Below are positions 33,621 through 46,839 of a stretch of 64,000 nucleotides of DNA, one piece after another. Position 1 is the first letter of the stretch, and every line of letters starts with the position of its first letter. Under the pieces are notes generated by a model. That model saw nothing but the letters and a program-made list of their open reading frames with translations. It ran no database searches and was not told the origin of the DNA. Source of the stretch: Sclerodactyla briareus (Eukaryota; Echinodermata; Holothuroidea; Dendrochirotida; Sclerodactylidae); assembly GCA_026419785.1 (NCBI GenBank), contig JAODTK010000788.1:62001-126000 (forward strand). Direction: 5' to 3'. A program made the translations under genes and the position numbers.

Positions 33621-34767
33621 TTGAGGAAAATGGAAAATTCCGACGTTAATGTTCCCATAATGAGCTGGTACAATCTCCATTTGTCCGTGTGTCTGGCTAT
33701 AGTTGTCATATGGTCAACGGAATCACTAACTATTTTGGCTTCCTGGTTAAGTTCTTGTCAGACGGCTTCATCATACAGCAACAACAACAATATACAGGAT
33801 TTGTCAGGAATTGTAGAACCCAACGTCACTAGAGAATAGCATTATTATCGATATTATTTCTATGATTGCCATACTATTAATGAACACTCATACCCATTGC
33901 GCTTCCAGCTTTGTTCATATTTCATCCGTTACCTCTCTCAAAAGGCTGACGAATAACTCCTTCAAGACGGAGTTCATAGAAGTTTGTCGTTAGTCAATCA
34001 AGCGCGATACAGTACTAGTTCATCGACCATTGGTACCCACGTTTCATAGTTACGTTGATGTTTCGAAATGCATATAACGCTAACGGGGAACTTTCATAGA
34101 GTATATTCGTCCGGATTTCGTTATATAAGCAGTACTGTACTGACTGAACCCAGTACTATACCCAGTAGAACCCACCCTAAATCCAATACTAAAAACGCAT
34201 TCGAGCACGTGCCACTGACTGAGATTGCTAATGGCAATCAGTTTAATTCAATGATTTCAGATTTCGATGCATGAGAGCTATCATAGTCTTCCAAGCCATT
34301 GTAGATGTTAAACCCCTCCTGATATCACTTTATGTACCTTCATGTTTTTTGATCGAATGTTTAGGTTATGCATATATGTTAGAATATGCTTTCCTCGTCT
34401 ATAACAGGTTTGATTATTGGTAGTTGACTTTGTGTTTCCTTCCAGTATCGGGCTCATGTCGAGCTCATTTAACTGTTATGAACCAACCGTAGAATTGAAC
34501 ACGGAGAATGTTGTTCATCATGTACATTGCAGCGCACACTGAGCCGCTGTGACAGTATATAATTGTGAGAGCGCATTCTCCTTGTTCTATGGAAACAACT
34601 GTTGTATAACGCAATCTATCTTGTTGTGCATCTCATGTGCACATTTTTATAGATTATGATGTCAACATATTATTTTTCGTTCGTACTCTTATTTCCCCGT
34701 GACGCAGTGTATCGTTTTTACCTAGTCAGCTCACAATGATCTTAATACAGCTGCTGCTTCCGCTTCC
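33621..34767. other. No firm gene; one weak terminal-exon candidate at 34133-34274 (+)
   Basis: After an acceptor-like TATATAAGCAG, the + strand is open for 47 codons to a TGA, ending ANGNQFNSMISDFDA. Just before, at 33630-33839, an open stretch begins MENSDVNVPIMSWYN and continues with a hydrophobic run LHLSVCLAIVVIW that could be a signal peptide. No splice pair joins them convincingly. Confidence 0.2.
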
Positions 34768-34967
34768 TCACCAATTGTAGTGGATGGCTGAAATATCGTC
34801 ATACTCTACTGATCCGGCCTCCGAATGACGGAGCTGCTGAACTGTCTGCCTGATTGTTTTCCAGAGATTAATAACAATGTGGTCCGCATAGCAGCTTCGT
34901 CCTTGTGTCTCCATTGTAGTATTGGCATTGTATCGGTACGTTATTCTATAAAGGGCATGCATATAGC
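34768..34967 (-). CDS. Candidate C-terminal exon of a minus-strand gene
   Basis: On the minus strand the acceptor ACGTTCAG is followed by an open stretch in phase 1, 65 codons plus TGA. It reads YMHALYRITYRYNANTT, then QGRSCYADHIVINLWKTIR, and ends SVEYDDISAIHYNW. The acidic tyrosine motif VEYDDI near the end is of the kind seen in cytoplasmic tails of signalling receptors. It joins in phase with the exon at 35384-35551, which ends in a hydrophobic segment. The family is unknown. Confidence 0.4.
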
Positions 34968-35383
34968 CTGAACGTACTTACATGCTGACCTAACAACCGG
35001 TCTGCTTATAAACCAACGATTCCGATGAATTTTGATTACTGACACACAATAGGTCACTTGGGAACTCACAGGATGTGGACTATCTGATGGAGGCGGCTTG
35101 TAACAAAGAATACTTAAATGCAGTGCCGTCCGGTTATAGAACCATATGATGACTGTGAATGCATCGAAAAATAAAGTGCCGTTATTAAAACTCTTCTAAG
35201 AATGTGTGCAGAGGGACCTCATTTGATATGAAGATCGGCGACAGTAATCGTACCGATGTTCCATTTTACTGGAATCCATAATGGGGTTTGCCCATTCTTA
35301 ACGAGAATTTACCTGTTCTACCTCCATATCTAGATTGTCAGAGGAAATCGCATCTGGTCATTGGTGCCTATAGACGACTACAC

Positions 35384-35551
35384 CGAGTATGATACTTATT
35401 AAATATTGCGAAATAGTGCATTTGGGTGGGTTTGGTGACACATGGCATGCAAGTTGCCGACTTCTTTCAATTAATTGAATTTGGGATTGGCTCCCCGCAA
35501 CGAGTAGACCATTAGATAATCGTCTCATGTTTGATTGTTTACACGTCCCAG
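35384..35551 (-). CDS. Candidate phase 1-1 exon of a minus-strand gene
   Basis: On the minus strand a strong acceptor (AATTATTTTGCAG) opens a 168-bp stretch ending at CTCG|GTGTAG, phase 1 at both ends. It reads GTCKQSNMRRLSNG, LLVAGSQSQIQLIERSRQL, ACHVSPNPPKC, then a hydrophobic SQYLISIILG. The phase, the cysteines and the hydrophobic end suggest an extracellular segment running into a membrane span. It pairs in phase with 34768-34967 and 36956-37213. The donor is not a strong consensus. Confidence 0.4.
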
Positions 35552-36719
35552 CTGCAAAATAATTCCAGACTTCCGGAGATCCCGCTCTCGCCACCCTTCT
35601 TCACTCTTCGTCTAAGTTGTTTCTATGCTAATCAAAGTGCTTGTTTTATATGTATGTTAGAAGTTCTTTATGGAAAGCAGTGCTGCCGTTGTGACTATAT
35701 CGGTGAGAAATGTTCATACTTGGCCTCCTATGTAGTGTACTGTGGGCTTTCTGGCTCCATGTTTTTAATGTGAACATCTGTTTCCCTACCGGCTACCGCC
35801 ACTCACTCACAACAGCCTAGCCATCAAAGGCCCCTTCCTGTGAACGACTTTGATGCCCGATGTTTTGCATTAACACTCCTATGCCATAAGGTAGCAATAC
35901 ATTATGCGTCGAATAAAATGTGAGTTTTCTTCCTCTATGGAACGTCATCCCGGGAGACAATAAACGGTTCGTTGCCTCGAGGACGCTCTATTTTCAGTCA
36001 ACTCGTCCGACTAGATCTACCCCAAAGTGCAAGATAGCTGATTTAATTACTGGCTTCGTAGATGTGTGAAGTATTTGCAACCTGTCAAAAACACCGAATA
36101 GGAACTCACACGTGCATATTGTTAGACCGTTGCGTGTCCTCGCATGGGGTGTTACAATCAGCGGAGAGTTACCAGCGCGCATACTCATCAAACAAGTATA
36201 GACGATGGGATTATCCGCACACAACGCGTGGGTGTATTATGTGAGGGATTAAGACTTTTTATAAGAGCAATTGCCGTCTCAATCGGGCTTTTTTGTTCGG
36301 TGGTGGTTATGAAAATAGATCATGCTTAACTAACAATGGCTACACAAGTATAGGCCTGTGTGACATTGATGTGAATAGGTTCATTTGATAACTGATAGGG
36401 ACGGTAATGCGAAGACATCAGAGGACCCCATTAGTCCTAGTATGTTACGCTGGGAGATGCGCAGAAAAAACTCCTCCGCCAGAGCAACAAATATATTCCT
36501 ACCCTTTTTGGGGGCCCATATGCTTTTGAATATACCCCATACCCCACGCAATAACATTGGAACTATGAATCAAAACATTCTGGTGATTTTTACCAATTTT
36601 CCGTTACCTCGACTAGGCACACAGCCAATTGAGAATATGTTAAGTACCAACCTTTCAACGAAGATGCACCAACGTGGTGAATGTTGAAAATAACCCTTTA
36701 AAAATGATAGCGTTGACCG

Positions 36720-36840
36720 TACAATTCCCACCCGACAATTTCCACCCGACACCCCCCACCCACGGATGTTTTTTTATGGTCAGAATGAAGTTAGGGTCTA
36801 AAGTGAGGTCCCTTTGGGTGGGAATGTCGGGTGGGAATTG
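36720..36840. repeat. Inverted repeat with 16-bp perfect arms
   Basis: ACAATTCCCACCCGAC (36720-36735) returns reverse-complemented as GTCGGGTGGGAATTGT near 36825-36840. A third, partial copy in the left direction (TTTCCACCCGACACCCC) follows the left arm. It could be a short fold-back element. Confidence 0.75.
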
Positions 36841-36955
36841 TCCGGCAACCAGAAAAAAGTATGCTAGCTGGAGGCAATCCTCGTGGTATCCTCCGGCTGC
36901 TTAGTGGGACATGACATTCGCTAGTGTCTTTCAATATAATATGAACCGAGAACAC

Positions 36956-37213
36956 CTGAGGCAGTTGTCGCCGAGGTAATAATTAGGTTTACTGTATCAT
37001 GATCATAGCAAGCAATATACAGCTGGTAAAGTGAGCCTGGGGAATGCGGATCAGCGTTTTGGCGGTTATCCATGCTATTGTAGAGAATTAATATTGATAA
37101 ATTCTCAACTTCGAATCTACCTCTTCCATTATCAGTACAGAGAGAAATACGGTTGAAAATATCTATCATCTCGAAGCCGTATTCACATACACACGTGCAG
37201 TGCAGTGAAAGTA
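36956..37213 (-). CDS. Candidate phase 1-1 exon, 86 residues
   Basis: On the minus strand an acceptor ACCTTTCTTAG opens a 258-bp stretch to a donor CTCAG|GTGTTC, phase 1 at both ends. It reads LSLHCTCVCEYGFEMIDIFN, RISLCTDNGRGRFEVENLSIL, then PGSLYQLYIACYDHDTVNL and TTAS. It has five cysteines and is about the size of an extracellular domain. It resembles no domain I can name. Same strand and phase class as 35384-35551 and 34768-34967, so one gene is plausible. Confidence 0.4.
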
Positions 37214-40200
37214 CTAAGAAAGGTAAGCTATTCCATACGTGGTAACATTCTCCCGGATTTTTTATTTTCGTTTCCTTCCAATCGCACTCGAACGAATTGA
37301 TCGAACGAATTGATAGCACGAGTACTGAATAGCTAGGCAAAATGACGAATCACGACAATTTTATTACATGAAATATCTCGTAAAGCAAGCATATCCGCTA
37401 ATTCATTCGTCATTTCGAATTTTAACTGTGAATTTTTTTTTACGAAATACTCCGAGAAACTGATTGGTTCAAGATTTTCTGCTGTACCGTACCTTGTAGA
37501 CTATAACTAACGCTCAGATTCGACCTGTGTTCATTAGCGGAAGAGAAAGCGAAAAGGTTTGACATCGCATGCAGTGTACGATTACAATTAAACTAGGGTG
37601 CTTTCGTAAAGAACTCCAATAAGTAAATAAGAGAGCCTCGTTTCGGTTGTACTTGTTGTAATGTCAACGATCTTGCCTTTTTTAGGGCATTGTTGTGCAA
37701 GCTTGTACAACATTGTCTGGAATAAATATCGACGTTTAGGGTTTTGTAAGCCACATGCGCATTTGGATTACGAAACCTCACCAGCCATTGTATCAAATAA
37801 TCGGTGAGATTCGTAGATTGCCTCATTAGTGTGTTAATCTAGTACCATGTTGGAGGCTACCACTTCATGTTGGAAGTGTACCAGAGGTGTTCGATTCTCC
37901 AGTTGTTTCTGGGGTAGGACAGCCTTGCAGGCTGTAATGGTGTTCGTCAAATGACAAAATGCGAGAGAACATCGGGGGAGGCAAACATCACATACATGAT
38001 TCGTGACCAGCAACTAGGCTGGGTTGAAGCCACTAACGCCACTGGGTCCTGCATGTTAAAGGCGTGGTTAGCGGTTGGAACAGCCTCATAATAGGACGAA
38101 TGTTAATAGCCTTTTTCCATTTCCTCGTTTCTCACATATGACTCAATGCTACTATGGTGCTTAATCATGAAATGAGATGAGCCGTCTCAGATGTTATTGT
38201 ATTCGCAGATGCCAAACATTTATTGCAGTACTCAATTTATTAGTTGTTAGCTATAAATATGATGTGGAGTATATAACACGAGGTCTATTGTGCTGACATT
38301 AATGTCGTTCATTAAAATGGCTGTTTTGATAGCGTTATTCACTCGCTTAGTCAGCTCTCCAGTTCTATAGTTCCCGACCAATAACCCTCATAAAAAGTAC
38401 AAACTGATTGCCCTTGTTCCTACTAGATATCATGCACTCTTAGGGCTAACGTTTCAATTGCCTGAAGTCTGGAATTCTAACGTAACACGATACTCCTTGC
38501 CCCATGTCTCACTCATTGTTTTAATGGCAAGAAATTAAGGACCTCAAGAGGCTGCGATCTGTCGCGTGTCATTATAACTGAACAGCTAGAACCAATCAGA
38601 CAAGCAGAGGCCTGGATGTCTTTTCAGCTCATTCAGGTGTGCAGACTGTTCGAGGTTTGCGTATGAACTGAAATCATCATATGTCTCTCTTCAGACGAAC
38701 ATAAGTAGAAACCAATTCCGTTGGTAATTTCGCGAATAAACTCGATTTGAGATCCCGTGAGACAATGAGAACGAATAAGCGCCTTCTTGGAGTTCGCACT
38801 TCAAGAGCTCGCCCAAGGAGGCACGTCTGCACTATCGAGTGCAAATATGCAGTCAGTGCATTCTGTACAAATATTACATTGATACAGTAGTAGTGCGCAG
38901 ACGGGCCTATTCCGATCGCAAGACGTGTAACAGCACTCGATCAGGTTGATTACTTCTCGTGGAAGATTGCTACTATCTCTTTTATCAGCTTCTTCATGTT
39001 TTTTTTTGTTTTCATTTTTCAACTTTGAATTTATTTATCACAGATAACCCTAGACTTACACCGTGGACTTTTCTGAGCACATATTTTCCATAATACTAAT
39101 GCTTGTTTAGACGATCATTACTAACAGACTTTACCGGAATTAGTAGCTCAGTGGAAACATCAATTTGCAGCCCTTGTTTGTACACGACCGTACTCCATTG
39201 AAACGTGACGATGGCCCACTCATAGGGTCACGAAAAACGAGTCTCAAGGCTTGCGTTCCTGATTACGAACTGATACAGATATTGTGATCTCGAACATCGA
39301 CAGACCTAACTATATTTGATACGTCTCCTGTTCAGTTCGACGACACATTTCTTTCCCCCCCATATATCAGTATCAGTGACACATGAACAAGCCTCACTAA
39401 GCTCACTAAGACCCACAGTATGTAACCAAAATTGCAAAACGAAAACTGAGTAAACATTGTACAACTTCAGTACTGGACTATGTTCGGACTGAATGGTTGG
39501 TATGTATATGATTCTATCGAAATTGTTATGCTAGCGATGAAAGAACCTTAAAATGTCTCCATACTAATAATTTGATAGAACATTTAACCAAATTTCAGTT
39601 GATTGTTTGTATATAACAGATAAATGGCAGCTGCCGGATTTAAAAAAAAAAAGGGATTGTGAGTTTTCATAGGGAAATTTAACATCACTATATATGGCAC
39701 GATTAGTGGAGTCCTTCATCCTTTTTCTTATAATAAGAGAAAGGAGACCAAATAAGTGAAACATGATTATATTATGTTTTTGCAATGAAAACACCTATTG
39801 CGGCTCCAATATTGACTAATTATGCACCCAGACAAAATGAGAGCTATTCGTTTGCCTCCAATCATATGCCACTCAGGGGAACCCAGTAAGGGTTTAGGAC
39901 TTTATTCATTTTCCATGCACTGTGTCGCCCGTACATTCTACATTGTGAAAAGTGCAAATCGCGGGCAATTAATTCCGTCTTTCTAGATCACGGAATCTGG
40001 GCACTGTGAATCAACAACAAACATTACTCAATAAAGAAAGATTCGAGAAGAAACAGACTTTGTCGTTACGGACTGAACTGAGTAATAGATAAGGCTGATA
40101 TGAGGAAGGGGGTTAAAAAACAACATTAGAAGCCCATCAGTTCATGCTCACAATTGCGCACTTCCGGCGTTAGCGTTGCTGTTCAAACTCAAACCAATTT

Positions 40201-42120
40201 TTTTTGAAACGCAAGCAATTGTTCCCCTCGATCAGTACTTTCTGATATTCCCCTGCATGGTATGGGCTTGTCCACCTGTTGTTTCTTAACTTCCAATCGG
40301 GTGACGTGGAAATTATTCCAGTCCCTCAAAATTGACCTGTGGGTTGTGAGGCAGAAACTATTCTGGGTCAACAAAAAAAGACTTTTCCATTAGTATGTCC
40401 TAGTATGGGTGATACCTCCTACGATGCTCACACCGACCTTCCTAATATGCCGGCTTGGGGGCATGCTATATTTGCTATCTCATTTACCAAACTCGTTTGG
40501 CCAGCTTGGCTCTTCCTTCTTGTGACTCAACAACGGTCCTTTGTCCAAACTACCCCCCCCCCCTCCGTGTGAATGACAACAGAACCCCTGACCGAACCGG
40601 AAACTTCAGAGGAAACGAAATACGACCCTCTCCTCTACCAAAAACTATATTACTGCTTCCATCGTAACGTAAACGAGCAGGAACGGCTCCACAACTTGCT
40701 CGAAATATAGCATCGCATTGGTCCTCGGCTGTGAAATTAGGTTGTGTGACAGCAAAAAAGGTCATGAAGTTTTCTCTCCGGACTATAGACTCATTCGGGA
40801 AGGACCGTGCTCTCGGTAGGGGAATCCTTTTTGGATATCCATAGTTACCCCCTGGCCATTGAAAAATCGGACAAGCGATTCCATAGGTAGATGAAATGTT
40901 CCACATATATCTGACATCACTCACAAAACATATCATAATTTGGATTCACCACAGACACCAGCGTCCCCCGCTACAGCGATTGACTTGAGAACTAAGTAGT
41001 GATCTACCCCTCCACTGTACCTCCGTAGTGGAATTCAAGTTTCGATGGCTTGCCTTATTCAAAGAAACCTAGGCTCCCGAATCATGTTAGGAAAACTGAT
41101 GAACTTCACTGCGACTCCTGCACGTGACAAGAGGTTACTAACCTCACTCGGGCGGCTTCATTCTGAATTCTCCTGACAGACTGTTCCTACCATCACGACT
41201 AGCCCGAGACAACATTGTGAAGACCACGATATCATCTTGCTGGACATTCTAGGTTCCATCCAATCGACAAGAAACCCCACTTCATCCCCGCGGAAAAAAC
41301 TACTAATTGGAATATAGGCGACACCAAGGACCTAAGCTGGCATATTGGAATTGCTATCATCTGCTGAGGCCCATACCGAGTGCCAATGAAAATTTCTCTA
41401 CATCAGAGAGCCCAAGCTAAGATCATTAATCCATCCCCAAAAAAACAGTGGGACGCCAAAATATACACGATATGATAGACTGTTGACAACCTGATTCCTA
41501 TTGGTACATCTAAATAAAGTGTCCAAAAAACGTAGAGCCAAAGTAGAATGATTACGTCTCCGTTCGATAACTCGACTGCTTCCATGATCCTCCTTGAACG
41601 ATTGATGATGCATTTCCCCGCCGTCTTCAGAATGCAGGATTCGAAGTCTATTCATCCCTCGGGCCCACGTTCACCTCCAGCCCTTGTAAACGAAGAAGCT
41701 TATCAGCATTGCACCAAGGCTACTTCCAGATTTCTTTCATTGGGGCTCACCTCATTCATGAAGCCTGGCGTAGCTCCTTTGAGAGTTAAATTGAAGCGCC
41801 AATAAGGCTGTAGCTCAAACCGCACGACTGTACCAGGACGACTATGAACGATTAAGAGTTAAATGGCAGATCATCAGGCAAAAAGGCAGTTCAGACAATG
41901 TCCTATTGGTCCTCAATTCCTTTGATCTTAACCTTTATGTCATGTCCAATGAGTCAATAAAACATTGTGTACAAGTTAACGTCGGTCGATATCCAGACTG
42001 AATGGCCTGTTGGAGCCAAGAAGGCAATTGGTGACACCACGGGATAGATAGAGTAATAGGATGTAGGGCCGAGTGGGACCCTGCGACCAAAAATTACTGA
42101 AAAGCCTGTAGATACGGCTA
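37214..42120. other. No firm gene; minus-strand open stretches
   Basis: Upstream exons of the minus-strand candidate gene may lie here. Possible pieces are an open stretch after ATTTATTCCAG near 37720 reading MLYKLAQQCPKKGKIVDITT, a cysteine-rich one at 38801-39022 (CCYTSCDRN, CNICTECTDC), and a 128-codon frame at 40550-40936 with three sequons. Frames of this length are expected by chance in 64 kb, so none is called. Confidence 0.25.
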
Positions 42121-43690
42121 TTCCATCGTTATGATCGAACAAGCACTGTCACCCTTTTGTTTTAGAGGGGAAGCATTTTGTGTTATTGCAAATGATGGGG
42201 GACCCAGGCACACACTGGGCATCAAGTCCCAAATGCCTTGAAACCCTGAAGGTACAGTTATTAGACCGTCATTATGATCGACACAGCACGACCCGTGCTT
42301 TCGGACTTTTGTAGAGCATTTTGCGTGAGCCACATGATGGGTAATGAGACACCACATGACAGCCAGAAGTTCGCAACCACCCTGGCCCACTCAAGAAGCA
42401 TTACATGTAACTTTAGAGTCATTCAGTTGAAACTGAGAGGAGATGTATTTCAAGTACCATATGATGAAAATTTCATGAAATGGCCAATGGGGACCTTGGA
42501 TTTTAAAAATCCTGATCACCTCGAAGGTACGACTGTTGACCATAATCATGTGACCGAATGTCAGCAATGTGCACCAAAATTCTTAAGAGGAGAATCATTT
42601 CAGGTATGATGGTACCAGGGCCCACACGGAGCATTGGGGCCTAAATCGGTGAGCACCCCTAAAAGTGATGGCTATAACCCATCATATGACCGAACCTCAG
42701 CATATGCAACAAATTTTGTGGGAGATACAAGATTTTGCGGTATTTATTACAATGGTCCTAGGGCACAAAAATGGGGCCTGGGCCCCGAAATTCCCGAACA
42801 CCCCCAATGGCCTCTACATAGGGAATATTATGGTCATAGACTGAACAGCAGCACTGTGCACCAAATTGGTGAGAGGAAATCCATTTTGTATTTCCCACCG
42901 ATAACCAATATGCCCCTTTAATGACCTTTAACCTGACCCTTCACCAAAGTCAACAGTCCTATGGGTTCAATAACATAATGTCCAAGGTTAGTCGACATTC
43001 ATCCAGACGACTGTTTGGTCCAAAAGTCACAGTGGATGGATAGATGAGGCTAATCAAGAGCGACGTGAAAGTGGCAGCTGACAGCAATATTGCAGTAAAT
43101 CGTTGGCAATGTGATTACAAGCACCAAATTTTGGCATGTGATTCCGAAGAGATTTATTTAATAATTCTATCCGAATAGCACTGAAAAATCCAAGATGCGG
43201 CCAGTTTCAAAGATGGCCGCATACAGACCTCTTTTTCCGATATGCTATGGTCATACTCGTGTGCCACGGTTATAGGAGCATCAGATGTGATATAGTGATT
43301 TCAAAGAAGAAGAGGCTTTTTAATCATTCGACGACTATGCACGGCCACGCGGCCATTTTCAAAATTGCCGCGTGGATAGCTCTTTTCCGTTTTTCAATGA
43401 AGGGAATAACTTGAGCTTGCATATGAGGATACGCGCACCAAAGTGATATGGGGATTTCAAAGGACTAGCCTAATCATGTCGTGTCCGACATCACCCAAAA
43501 TGCAAGTGGCGGGCCATTTCAAAATGGCTGCCACTGGCTTTTTTTTGTCATTAACAGGGCGACTTGGAGAGAAGTATTGTGTCGGAAACATATGTTCCGG
43601 GCACGGTGAGTTTCATTTTCTTGGTCTCATAAGTCTACCATACAGTTTTCATTATAATTGGTGGATGTGCCAGAGTGGAAAACACTAGAA
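42121..43690. repeat. Dispersed repeat region with AAAATGGC-type words
   Basis: Words such as ATTATGATCGA, GCACCAAATTTTG and TTTCAAAATGGC recur at intervals of roughly 100-200 bases (for example near 43200, 43350, 43515). The region looks like degraded copies of a repeat related to that at 46840-47460. Open frames of 80-110 codons on the + strand run through it but have no motif. Confidence 0.45.
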
Positions 43691-44129
43691 CCAATATTAT
43701 GATTAGAGTTCACAGTTATCCAGATCGCACAGACACCTAAACTTAGTTTAATCCCAAACACGAAGGTTGCCACTATACCAATGTAGTGAGCACAACGATA
43801 CTCCCAATAATATTCAGCTTTTCGTAGAGGCTCAGAGTAGCATTTTCAATTATAACACTGTACGTAAAGTGACAAGGTGAGTCTCGTGCAGACAATGCAA
43901 GTCCATAAAAGTGAGGTAACAGCCGATCTCAGGAACTGGACAAATTTACAGACTCGCATACGTAAGGAATGAGGTATGGTTCCTTGCACTTCTTTGCACA
44001 TCCATGACACATTGTTGATTTGGTAACATTTAACACCTGCTAGAGAGCAACGAAAGAAAAACTTGTATTGGCCCAGCTTTGTGAGGGAAATGATGACTGA
44101 CCTAGTGTTATTGCTTAATTTGTTAGGCT

Positions 44130-46620
44130 GGTTACAAGCACACATCCACAGATTTCAAAGGACCCGAAGACACCATTCGCTGTGTAGTTGGTTGAATTCA
44201 ACAAAGACGAAGACAAGAAATGAGACAACTCATGAAATGTGCATGAGAAAGGATCAGCATATCATATGATAGAGGTCTGAAATCTCAGCCCAACTAGAGG
44301 AAGCAGTATGGCACAGTATGTAGAAGATGAAGTCATCTGCCCACCAGTACTGAGGAAAGAAACACATTTACAACCGCAGCGGGGACAACATTGACATAAC
44401 CGACAGAAACTAATACCATCTTCCTTCCATGGCACCAGAATGTCCCTCTCTCAGCAATCTAAAACCCTGCCCCACCCTGGGAGGAACGGAAGCCGTTCGA
44501 ATATTGCCAATGAAGGCAAACTCCCTGACGTAATTTACCAACGTTCGACCAGCTACATTACCAAGAATCTAATCGCCTCAGTGGAACCGTCAGGCCAGCA
44601 CCTGCGTCAATCAGTGCACCTGAAGCAGGAATACACCTGGTTGGAAACCCGCCATCAGAAGATCCGAGACACCTGAGTTCCTGAACCCAGCCAGGACCCA
44701 GTCATAGCTGATGACCAGCCACAAGTTTTTCGTCAGTTCGGTTACTTCAATAGAAAAGGCAGGCACTGAATGTCTCTAGGCACCCTGCTAACAGACAGCG
44801 CTGGACGGTGCAATCACTGAAGCAGGCGCGTGGCGTTATCGGGTACAGCCGAGTCATTCTGTCTGTGTAAGTGTACTAGGACACGACTGGCCCATCAATA
44901 ACAGCAAGCACCCTGTATGCACTGATGAAAGAGGTACATCAAGACTATTGTTCTGAGACTGAGAAGTATAGCAGCTCCGCATTGTCCTTAAAGACTGGTG
45001 TGATGTTGTGATCAGCAATACGGCTTTGGGCTTTCTTGCTGAGCTGGGTGGTACCCATCATGAGAGATGCAAACAGCAGTTCCTGTCCTTCATGAAAAAA
45101 ACCTGAGCATGAAAATACAAAGCCTACCAAACATCAAGAAGAACAAGGTTAGTTATTCAAAATGAGAAAGAGCTCTGAACAGTTCCAAGGGAAAGGTGCG
45201 AAAGAAGACTCGCAACTGTTTTCAAGACTATTCATCTCCGGCAAGTCAGTTCGAGTTCGACTTGCAATACTTTTCAAGCAGAGATCCGTCAGCTCAGCCT
45301 CTTCAGTTACAATGGCAAGCTGGTACCCACATCCCAGAAGTCCCATCCAACAGGAATTCTCCAAGTACAGTGCAATCGCCTGTAATCGCCAGAGGGAGGA
45401 GTTGCCATTATTATTGATGGTCTGCGCGATCAATGCTAACCCCCACAGGATCAAAGTCATTCGAAGGACTAGCTAAAGAAGACATTCTCCCGAAAGTGGA
45501 ATCATATGGCAAGAGATACCAGAGAGTGGAATGTATTTGATGTCTACAAGGGTCCAGTTTCAAGTCCGAAACAAGTCGCAAAGAGGAGAGGATAAGAGGG
45601 AGGGAGAGTGACCGCAACACACAGGACCCAACAAAATGGAGGAGCTTTCTGCGTGACGACAGAAAATAAAGACTGATTTCATCCTTGCAGATAAACTCTG
45701 TGAAGGAACAAGACTAGCACAGTCGTTGTGACAAAGGGGGACGATGCAATATCAAACAAGAGGAAGTCGATGGATGTCCTGACCCCATGTAGTCATGAGG
45801 AAGCAGAACAAGGTGTGTGTGCATGCAAAAAGATGAAAAGCCTGGAAGGCACAAGTCATCAAAGCAAACGACACGGACGTAGTTGTTATAGCAGTATCAG
45901 GCACTGATCCCCTTGCCGAGCTTGGGTCTGGAGAACTGTGGATCCGCTTTTGGGCAAGGCGACCAAAAAAAAAAAGTTTCCGATGGATCCCAGTTCATGA
46001 GGTTGTTCATGCCAATGGCCTGAGAAGTCTGGTATTCTGCTCTTCCACGCGTCACAGGCTGCGACGACGTTGGTTGGGGGCTTTCGCCCCGGTAATAAAA
46101 GAAATCGCATGGCTGACGGGATGTGTGCAGTGAAGTTAACGCCAGTGCCACAACAGAGGTTTCGGAAGATGATGTTAGGAGTATGGAAGATTTGTTTGTA
46201 GGATGTACGATCGACCAAGTGCTCACCAGTGTGGGGACGATGCAATGTCGGACTCGGTCCACACAAGAAGCAGAGCCTATTGATGCTTATTCGCCAACAG
46301 GCTTGCCCTAGACGGGAACCATGCCAAAACAGTGCAGGCTACCAGGGCGGCATCGTTGGAGGCAAGCGACCGTTATTTCTAACCCCAGGAGCTATAAGTC
46401 CTGCCGACTGGGGTTGGAAATACTCAGGGAGAACTAAGCGGCTGTATGTTGGCCAGTCCTACCTCCCATGCTGCAAGTTGCCACGAGCTTACGAAGTGTG
46501 CATGCAGAAAAGGATGTAAACGGAGGTGCAATGCTTCAAGTGACTACCCTGCAGGGCACTGTGTAGCTGTGTTGGTGATCAGTGGGTGAAAAATCTATGT
46601 CTCTGACGCTACTCTATTCA
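44130..46620 (+). pseudogene. Broken copy of a recurrent uncharacterised protein family with CXC-like end
   Basis: Read across frames on the + strand, the order of segments is: CPPVLRK near 44340, DNID near 44385, FHGTRMSLSQQ near 44424, later a YQRVE segment, WRSFLRDD, SHEEA near 45793, KANDTDVVVIAVS at 45861-45899, ELW-type and FGQGDQ, then VTGCDDVG, MEDLFVGCTIDQV, LSPADWGWKY, and a cysteine cluster CHELTKCACRKGC followed by a shifted RCKCFK and further cysteines to about 46570. I know this set from large proteins annotated only as uncharacterised in many invertebrate genomes, often in many copies. Function is unknown. The copy has a dozen or more shifts and stops. Spread by transposition is an inference. 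Confidence 0.7.
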
Positions 46621-46839
46621 GTTGTTCTGCTGTAAATTGAGAACTGGTGCGACAGCATTACTGTGATTCAGTATTCACCACCATCCATCTTGTTTGTTGG
46701 GCAGTGCTGAGGAAACTGTCACAGTTGGTTAATTGAAGTTGGTAATTAGTGTGTGGTTTAAAATTTGTGTTTTTCCGTTGTTAGGTACTAAAACTGTCAG
46801 GAAGGATAAAAAGAACTAAGTACTTATTCTGACTGAAAC

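Noticed and set aside
40550..40936. 128-codon minus-strand frame as a gene
   Set aside because: Several frames of this length are expected by chance in 64 kb; no domain and no matched splice phases.
41398..41805. Penelope- or LINE-like protein on either strand
   Set aside because: An FLDTLF-type word recalls Penelope, but no other motif is present in order.
45886..46266. Two overlapping minus-strand frames of more than 120 codons
   Set aside because: They are shadows of the + strand uncharacterised protein copy, whose motifs are in order on the + strand.
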